A stretch of DNA of 9,602 bases from a bacterium (GTDB taxonomy: Bacteria; Planctomycetota; UBA1135; UBA2386): the NCBI GenBank assembly GCA_011051855.1, contig DRKG01000327.1, forward strand, positions 1-9,602, read 5' to 3'. Position numbers and translations under genes: made by a program. The notes under the pieces are model-generated. The model had not been told where the DNA came from, ran no database searches, and saw nothing but the letters and a program-made list of their open reading frames with translations. The first letter of the stretch is position 1; every line of letters begins with the position of its first letter. Shown here one piece after another: positions 5,677-9,602 of this stretch.

Positions 5677-6955
5677 CTTCGATTACGGCACCGTCGGCGA
5701 GTTCGGCGTCGTCGTCCTCCCAGCCGCTGGTGTCGTAGTCGGCGCCGTCATCTTCGGCGAACTCCTGCTGGTCGTCTCCGGCCTCGTAGTCGTCGTATTC
5801 TTCTTCTTCGCAGTCCTCGTAGTCTTCGTAGTCCTCGTCTTCCTCGTATTCCTGCTCTTCGAGGTAGTCGTCGGACGGTTGCACCAGGGCCGCGGTCACG
5901 CGGGCATCCGCGTCGTGTCGGCGGCGCCGCGCGAGGCGCACCAGGAGCCAGACGACGGCGATCAGCAGCACCGGTGCCGCGGCAGCCGTCGCCTGCATTG
6001 CGGGGGCGAGGTTGCGCCACCACCCCTGCAGGCGTGCCCACAGGATCTTGGCGTTGCCGGCCGCACGCGCCAGCTCCCCGGTCGCCGGTTCGTCGTCGCC
6101 GCGGAGCTGGGCGATCGCCACTTCGAGCAGTTGGCGCAGTTCCTTGCCTTCCGTGGCGAGCCTTGCTTCGAGGGCGGGAATGGCGCGGTCGTCGCCGAGT
6201 TCGGCGAGCCGCTCGATCGCGTAGCGGCGAAGCACCGCTTCGCGGTGGCCGAGCACGGCGACCAGGGTAGTCAGTTCCTCGTCGGCCGGCAGCTTCGGCG
6301 ACAGCGTCTGGAAGGCGTACGCCAGCGCCTGGCCGGTGCCGGCGACCGTGCCGTCGTCGACCGCCGTCGACATGCGCAGCAGGTGGTCCGGGGTGCCGAA
6401 GTCGGCCAACGCCAGGATCGCCGCGACCACGTCCGATGCCTCGCCGCCGTCGCCGGCGTGGTCGTGCACGAGGTTGAGCAGCGGCTCGCGCGCGGCCGGC
6501 CGGCGCAGCTTGCCGAGCAGCAGCACGGCGAGGGTGCGCACGTCGCGGTCCTCGTCGCGCAGCGCCTGCAGGGCGTGCGGCATCGAATCGACGTCGCCGA
6601 CGATGCGCAGCTTCTGCAGCGCCTGCCGGCGGGCCGCTGCGTGCGGGCTCCGCGTCAGGACTTCGGGCAGCCGCGCGGTGCACTCCGGGTCGTCCGAGTT
6701 GGCCAGCAGCCAGGCGGCGCGGGCCGCCGCGTCGTCGTCGTCCGTCGTCGTCAACGCCAACAGCTCGGCGGCATCGGGCTTGCCGTCGGCTTCGAGCGCC
6801 TGCAGGCGGGCTCGCGGGTCTTGCCCAATGTCGGCTTTCGCTGCGCTCTCGGCCGCGGTCGGCGTGGGCTGTGGGACCTCACGAACGGGTGACTGCGCGC
6901 CGGCAGGTTCCTGCGGCGAGAGCAGCGACAGCAGGCAGAGTTCGATCAGACCCAT
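5660..6955 (-). CDS. HEAT-repeat membrane protein with a long acidic Tyr-rich tail
   Basis: The frame has possible starts at GTG 6967, ATG 6961 and ATG 6955. I choose 6955 because GAGG (plus-strand 6962-6965) then lies 6 bases upstream; this gives 431 residues. A short hydrophobic start (GLIELCLLSLLSPQ) probably exports the protein. HEAT-like helical repeats run from about residue 55 to 290, for example PHAAARRQALQKLRIVGD, DRDVRTLAVLLLGKL and EAVLRRYAIERLAELGDDRAIPAL. A single hydrophobic helix (APVLLIAVVWLLVRLA, about 325-342) is followed by RRRR, which places the C-terminus in the cytoplasm. The last 70 residues (362-431) hold 38 Asp/Glu and 7 Tyr but one Arg. HEAT solenoids mediate protein binding, so a scaffold or receptor role is likely but unproven. 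The gene is first in a two-gene operon, overlapping the next by 17 bases, and is divergent from the histidine kinase. Confidence 0.86.
   Translation of the reverse strand: MGLIELCLLSLLSPQEPAGAQSPVREVPQPTPTAAESAAKADIGQDPRARLQALEADGKPDAAELLALTTTDDDDAAARAAWLLANSDDPECTARLPEVLTRSPHAAARRQALQKLRIVGDVDSMPHALQALRDEDRDVRTLAVLLLGKLRRPAAREPLLNLVHDHAGDGGEASDVVAAILALADFGTPDHLLRMSTAVDDGTVAGTGQALAYAFQTLSPKLPADEELTTLVAVLGHREAVLRRYAIERLAELGDDRAIPALEARLATEGKELRQLLEVAIAQLRGDDEPATGELARAAGNAKILWARLQGWWRNLAPAMQATAAAAPVLLIAVVWLLVRLARRRRHDADARVTAALVQPSDDYLEEQEYEEDEDYEDYEDCEEEEYDDYEAGDDQQEFAEDDGADYDTSGWEDDDAELADGAVIEDERFN
5783..5873 (-). repeat. Low-complexity coding repeat (GAA/GAG/GAC/TAC-type codons) for the acidic tail
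   Basis: The plus strand shows an irregular chain of tcgtag, tcgtat, tcttc and tcctcg units. On the coding (minus) strand these are codons for Glu, Asp and Tyr, producing iterations such as EDYEDYED and EEEEYDDY. It is imperfect, so it is not a strict microsatellite, but slippage-type expansion is a plausible origin. It lies wholly inside the HEAT-repeat gene. Confidence 0.7.
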
Positions 6956-7061
6956 CGGCATCCTCACTTGTCCCCGTTCATCGGCCGGTCGGGTGGCGGG
7001 GCTGCAGTCTCAGTCCGAGTCAAGGCGGGAAGCGGGGCCGCTCGATAACCGGACTGACGAG
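6956..7061. promoter_or_regulatory. Divergent promoter region of the HEAT operon and histidine kinase
   Basis: About 106 bases separate the two opposite starts (6955 minus, 7062 plus). The minus-strand ribosome site GAGG (plus 6962-6965) lies 6 bases from ATG 6955. The plus-strand start is preceded by GACGAG, only a weak ribosome site. Short related words cluster near 7007-7021 (CAGTC, TCAGTCC, GAGTC) and could hold an operator. I could not pick out a convincing -35/-10 pair on either strand; GATAAC near 7044 is the most -10-like plus-strand hexamer. Confidence 0.45.
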
Positions 7062-8462
7062 ATGGGACTTGTTGCCGACAAGCCCCGCGACGCTGTTGCC
7101 GGCGCACGGTTGCGGTTCGACGCGAAGGGCGTGCTGTTGCGCGGTACCGGTCTGGCAACAGGCGGCGGCGCGTTGGCGTTGTGGTGCGGCATGTCGTGGC
7201 CTGCCGTTCTGATGCTGGCCTCGATGGTCGTCCTGGTCGCGTTCCTCGAACGCACCGCGCTGCGCCGCGAAGCCGCGACGCGGGTCCAACAGGCGGCGAC
7301 GGCCGCGCGTGTCGACGGCCAGCGTGACGCGATCGCGCAGGTGATGTCGCTCGAACTCGGCTACGAACGGTCGCGCTCGGTGCTCGAAGCGCTACGCGAG
7401 GGGGTGCTGGTCGTCGACGAGTCGGGCGAGATCGTGCTCGCCAATCCGGCCGCGGCCGGTGCGATGCGGCGGTCGGCGGGCGACGCGATCGGGCGGACGC
7501 TGTGGGACGAACTCCTGCCCGGTCTGGCCGGGCGCGCCCGTGAGGCGTTCGAGGCGTTGCGCGAGGACGGCGGCGAGGGCGAGCTGCCTCAGATCCGCTA
7601 TTCCGGTATCCCGTGCCACGATCGGGTGTTCGACCTGACCGCCGTGCGCGTGACCTCACGCCGCACCGGGCAAGACTTCGGCACCGTGTTCCTGTTCGTC
7701 GACGCGACCCGCACGCACGAGTTGCAACGCATCAAGGATCGCTTCCTGTCCAACGTCAGCCACGAGTTGCGCACGCCCTTGACCAACATCTGCGCCTACT
7801 CGGAACTGCTGCAGCACATGCTGCCGGGCGAGAGTGCGGAATGGCCGGAGTTCGTGCGCGTGATCCACGACGAGGGCGTGGCCCTCAGCGAGTTGGTCGA
7901 CGCGATGTTCGACTTCCTGCAACTCGAGAGCGGTGAGGCCGAGTTTGCCAGCGAGGTGGTCGATGGCGGCGAAGTCGTTCGCCGGGTCGTCGCGGAGCGC
8001 GGTGAGCGCGCCGGTGCGCGCGGTGTCGAGATCGAGGTCGAGATCGACGACGGAGCACCTTCGGTGCAGGGCGACGCCCGCCGGATCGAACAGGTCGTCG
8101 GGCACCTGCTCGACAACGCGGTCAAGTTCAGTCCGCAGAACGGCCGCATCCGGTGCAGCGTCGCCGGTCGGGAGGAGGGTTGGGAGTTGCGCATCGAGGA
8201 CCAGGGGCCCGGTGTGCCGGTCCCCGAACGCCAGGCGGTGTTCGAGAAGTTCAACCAGCTGCGCGACCAGTTGACCGACAAGCCCTCGGGGACCGGTCTC
8301 GGTCTCGCCACCAGCCGGGCGATCGTCGCCCGGCTCGGTGGGTTGATCTGGTGCGAGGATTCGCCGAGCGGCGGCGCTCGCTTCGTCGTGTTGCTGCCGG
8401 CCGTCGGCCAGCCGAAGCTCGCTGGCTTCGGCGCCGGCACCGGTGCTGGCGGCGGGTTCTGA
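7062..8462 (+). CDS. Membrane-bound PAS-domain sensor histidine kinase, orphan
   Basis: The 466-residue product starts at ATG 7062; the frame is open far upstream but there runs antisense to the HEAT gene. Two adjacent hydrophobic segments (about 28-44 and 47-62) are joined by a tiny turn, so there is almost no periplasmic domain. A helical linker leads to a PAS domain (about 107-215; EGVLVVDESGEIVLANPAAA). The dimerisation/phosphoacceptor box FLSNVSHELRTPLTNI carries His234. The ATPase has an N-box LLDNAVKFSP (Asn352), G1 box EDQGPGVP (379-386), an F-box-like FEKFNQL and G2 box GTGLGLA (410-416), all intact. It should autophosphorylate His234 and pass phosphate to a response regulator Asp. 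No regulator is adjacent on either side. The C-terminus ends in a short Gly/Ala-rich tail. The signal is probably intramembrane or cytoplasmic through PAS. It is divergent from the HEAT operon and convergent with the lipoprotein gene, 26 bases away. Confidence 0.95.
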   Translation: MGLVADKPRDAVAGARLRFDAKGVLLRGTGLATGGGALALWCGMSWPAVLMLASMVVLVAFLERTALRREAATRVQQAATAARVDGQRDAIAQVMSLELGYERSRSVLEALREGVLVVDESGEIVLANPAAAGAMRRSAGDAIGRTLWDELLPGLAGRAREAFEALREDGGEGELPQIRYSGIPCHDRVFDLTAVRVTSRRTGQDFGTVFLFVDATRTHELQRIKDRFLSNVSHELRTPLTNICAYSELLQHMLPGESAEWPEFVRVIHDEGVALSELVDAMFDFLQLESGEAEFASEVVDGGEVVRRVVAERGERAGARGVEIEVEIDDGAPSVQGDARRIEQVVGHLLDNAVKFSPQNGRIRCSVAGREEGWELRIEDQGPGVPVPERQAVFEKFNQLRDQLTDKPSGTGLGLATSRAIVARLGGLIWCEDSPSGGARFVVLLPAVGQPKLAGFGAGTGAGGGF

Positions 8463-8488
8463 TGCCGGGCTGAGACCGCCCGCTCCCG

Positions 8489-9022
8489 CTACGGATCCAT
8501 CAGCTTGGCGACCATGTCCGCGAGGCGGGTCATGCCCGCGCTGCGCCCGATCGCCAGAGCTTCGTCCTTGCTCTTGCCGTCGATCCAGAATGCTTTCAGG
8601 GCGAACAGCGAGCCGACGCGGTTGCTGCTGCCGCAACTGACCAGCGTGGTGCCGTCGCCGTGGTCGGCGAGCAGCTTGGCGAATGCGGCGACCTTGTCCT
8701 TGTTGAGGTCACCTTTGCGCACGTTGATGGGAAAGCGCACGAACTCCAGACCTTGCGCCTTGGCGTGCTCCTCCTCGAAGCCGGTGCCGCTCTCGCTCTG
8801 CGGGCGCAGGTGGATGACGGTGGTGACGCCCGCGTCCTTCAGCGCGTCGAACTGTGCTTCGGTCGGTTGGCCGGAGCAGAGCACGCGCGGGAACGGAGCC
8901 GACAGGTTGTAGATACCGAGTTCCTTGACGGCCGCGGGAGCGTCCGTTGCGGACGGGGGCTCGGACTGGCAGGCGGCGCCGGCCAGCGCCAGCAGAAGCA
9001 GGGACGTGGTGGGGGAATGCAT
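8489..9022 (-). CDS. Putative lipoprotein, DUF442/tyrosine-phosphatase-like fold
   Basis: A 177-residue protein from the ATG at 9022. The N-terminus, SLLLLALAGAAC, ends in a lipobox-like site with Cys18 (Gly at -3 is less usual than Leu), so it is probably lipid-anchored outside the cytoplasm. A Ser/Ala/Pro linker is followed by LGIYNLSAPFPRVLCSGQPTEAQFDALKDAGVTTVIHLRP, with the SGQPT and VIxLRP landmarks of DUF442 / beta-lactamase-hydrolase-like phosphatases. The active-site loop reads SCGSSNRVGS, with candidate nucleophile Cys130 and Arg135. That spacing is CX4R, whereas classical tyrosine phosphatases have HCX5R, and the preceding His is Ser here. I recall CAS(G/S)NRVG loops in related proteins, so this may be a subfamily trait. 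Phosphatase activity is possible but not assured; sulfurtransferase-like chemistry is another option. No obvious ribosome site. Divergent from the gene at 9101. Confidence 0.85.
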   Translation of the reverse strand: MHSPTTSLLLLALAGAACQSEPPSATDAPAAVKELGIYNLSAPFPRVLCSGQPTEAQFDALKDAGVTTVIHLRPQSESGTGFEEEHAKAQGLEFVRFPINVRKGDLNKDKVAAFAKLLADHGDGTTLVSCGSSNRVGSLFALKAFWIDGKSKDEALAIGRSAGMTRLADMVAKLMDP

Positions 9023-9100
9023 GCCGCCATCGTGGCGCCGGTGGCGGGAGTTGGCCAGCCCGATGTTGCTTGCGGGGGCGTGCTCCGCTCACCTCGGGGC
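9023..9100. promoter_or_regulatory. Short divergent intergenic region, presumed promoters
   Basis: These 78 bases separate the lipoprotein gene (minus, starts 9022) from the secreted-protein gene (plus, starts 9101), so both upstream regions overlap here. The sequence is G/C-rich, and I cannot identify clear -10/-35 elements or a strong inverted repeat. Confidence 0.3.
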
Positions 9101-9602
9101 GTGAACCGGTTCCTGGCCGTGTGCATGGCTCTCCTGGCCGCGAGCGTCGCGTCCGCCCAGCAGGTCGATTGGCTGCTCGATCCGTCGCCGTTTCGCGCCG
9201 AGCTGCGTGAGGAAGGCGAGCAGATCGTGCTCGAGAACGGCCTCTTGCGGCTGCGCTTTCAGCGGCACCCGTTCGCGCTCGTCGGGTTCGAGCAGATGGC
9301 CGCCGATCGGCAGTTGCTGCGTGCCGCGGCTCCGCTCGGCGAGTTCGTGCTCGACGGCGAAGTGGTGCGCGTCGGCGGGCTCACCGGGCAGCCGAATCGC
9401 GCGTTCTTGTTGCCCGAATGGCTGGCCGACATGCGGCGCGATCCGGCGGCGATCGACGTCGAACCGCAGTTGCAGGATCACGGCTTGCTGGCGGAACGAC
9501 TGCCGTGGCGCCGCACCCGGCACGTCGGCCTCGGCGCGGACTGGCCGCCGGCCGGTCGGCACGTGCGTTGGCGGTTCGCCAGCGAGCCGTTCGTGGTCGA
9601 CC
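9101..9602 (+). CDS. Secreted protein, N-terminal part only, function unassigned
   Basis: The frame from GTG 9101 is open to the window end (167 codons plus one base). GTG is preferred over ATG 9125 because it supplies the basic residue and full hydrophobic core of a signal peptide: MNRFLAVCMALLAASVASA, with likely cleavage before QQ. The mature start reads VDWLLDPSPF, then LENGLLRLRFQRHPFALVGF, LGEFVLDGEVVRVGGLTGQPN and LLPEWLADM, suggesting a beta-rich N-terminal domain. The pattern of an ENGL(L/V)RxxF strand followed by a LLRAAAP and VGGLxGQPN segment reminds me of N-terminal domains of large exported proteins in Planctomycetota and Verrucomicrobiota, possibly carbohydrate-related. That is a recollection, not an assignment. 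The catalytic part, if any, is beyond the window. The bases just before the start (TCGGGGC) give no clear ribosome site. Confidence 0.72.
   Translation, partial: MNRFLAVCMALLAASVASAQQVDWLLDPSPFRAELREEGEQIVLENGLLRLRFQRHPFALVGFEQMAADRQLLRAAAPLGEFVLDGEVVRVGGLTGQPNRAFLLPEWLADMRRDPAAIDVEPQLQDHGLLAERLPWRRTRHVGLGADWPPAGRHVRWRFASEPFVVD

Noticed and set aside
3958..6892. Long plus-strand open frames (569 and 753 codons) opposite the HEAT pair
   Set aside because: They are antisense to two coherent exported proteins. The hydrophobic Val/Phe/Leu run in one is just the complement of the Glu/Asp/Tyr codon repeat, not a true membrane segment.
6336..7061. Upstream extension of the histidine kinase frame
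   Set aside because: It runs antisense to the HEAT-repeat gene and lacks any sensor-domain character; ATG 7062 begins a normal kinase N-terminus.
1..9602. CRISPR arrays, tRNA or rRNA genes, transposase, integrase, toxin-antitoxin or defence genes
   Set aside because: No regularly spaced direct repeats, cloverleaf-like sequence, conserved rRNA words, terminal inverted repeats or relevant protein motifs were seen.

Overview
The window is high-GC bacterial DNA (about two thirds G+C by eye, strong G/C preference at third codon positions). It is gene-dense, with short intergenic gaps and no stretch over about 300 bases without a gene. Several products are secreted or membrane-anchored proteins of unknown function. 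One is a cysteine-rich secreted protein of a style I associate with Planctomycetota, so a planctomycete-like chromosome is my best guess from protein style alone. I see no rRNA, tRNA, CRISPR array, insertion sequence, phage gene or integrase. It reads as ordinary chromosome with several uncharacterised genes.

Layout, left to right. (1) Bases 1-1179, minus: the N-terminal 393 residues of a SulP-family anion transporter, cut by the window edge. (2) 1180-1339: a gap with GC-rich hairpins, followed by a doubtful small membrane-protein gene on the minus strand (1340-1780) whose stop codon lies in another hairpin. (3) Plus strand from 1854: a small Arg-rich coiled-coil protein, a secreted Cys-rich protein (2296-3732), and a flavin nitroreductase closely resembling iodotyrosine deiodinase (3809-4468). 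(4) Minus strand, 6955 to 4507: two genes overlapping by 17 bases. Each encodes an exported HEAT-like repeat protein with a C-terminal membrane anchor; the first also has a long acidic, Tyr-rich cytoplasmic tail. (5) Plus strand, 7062-8462: an orphan PAS-containing membrane histidine kinase, divergent from the HEAT pair. (6) Minus strand, 9022-8489: a putative lipoprotein of the DUF442/tyrosine-phosphatase-like fold with a CX4R loop. (7) Plus strand from 9101: the N-terminal part of a secreted protein running off the edge.

Genes that plausibly work together: the two HEAT-like proteins are almost certainly co-transcribed and translationally coupled. They share a 106-base divergent promoter region with the histidine kinase, which makes kinase plus anchored pair the most interesting candidate functional unit here. 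The nitroreductase, the phosphatase-like lipoprotein and the transporter look like independent genes. I found no defence, toxin-antitoxin or mobile system.
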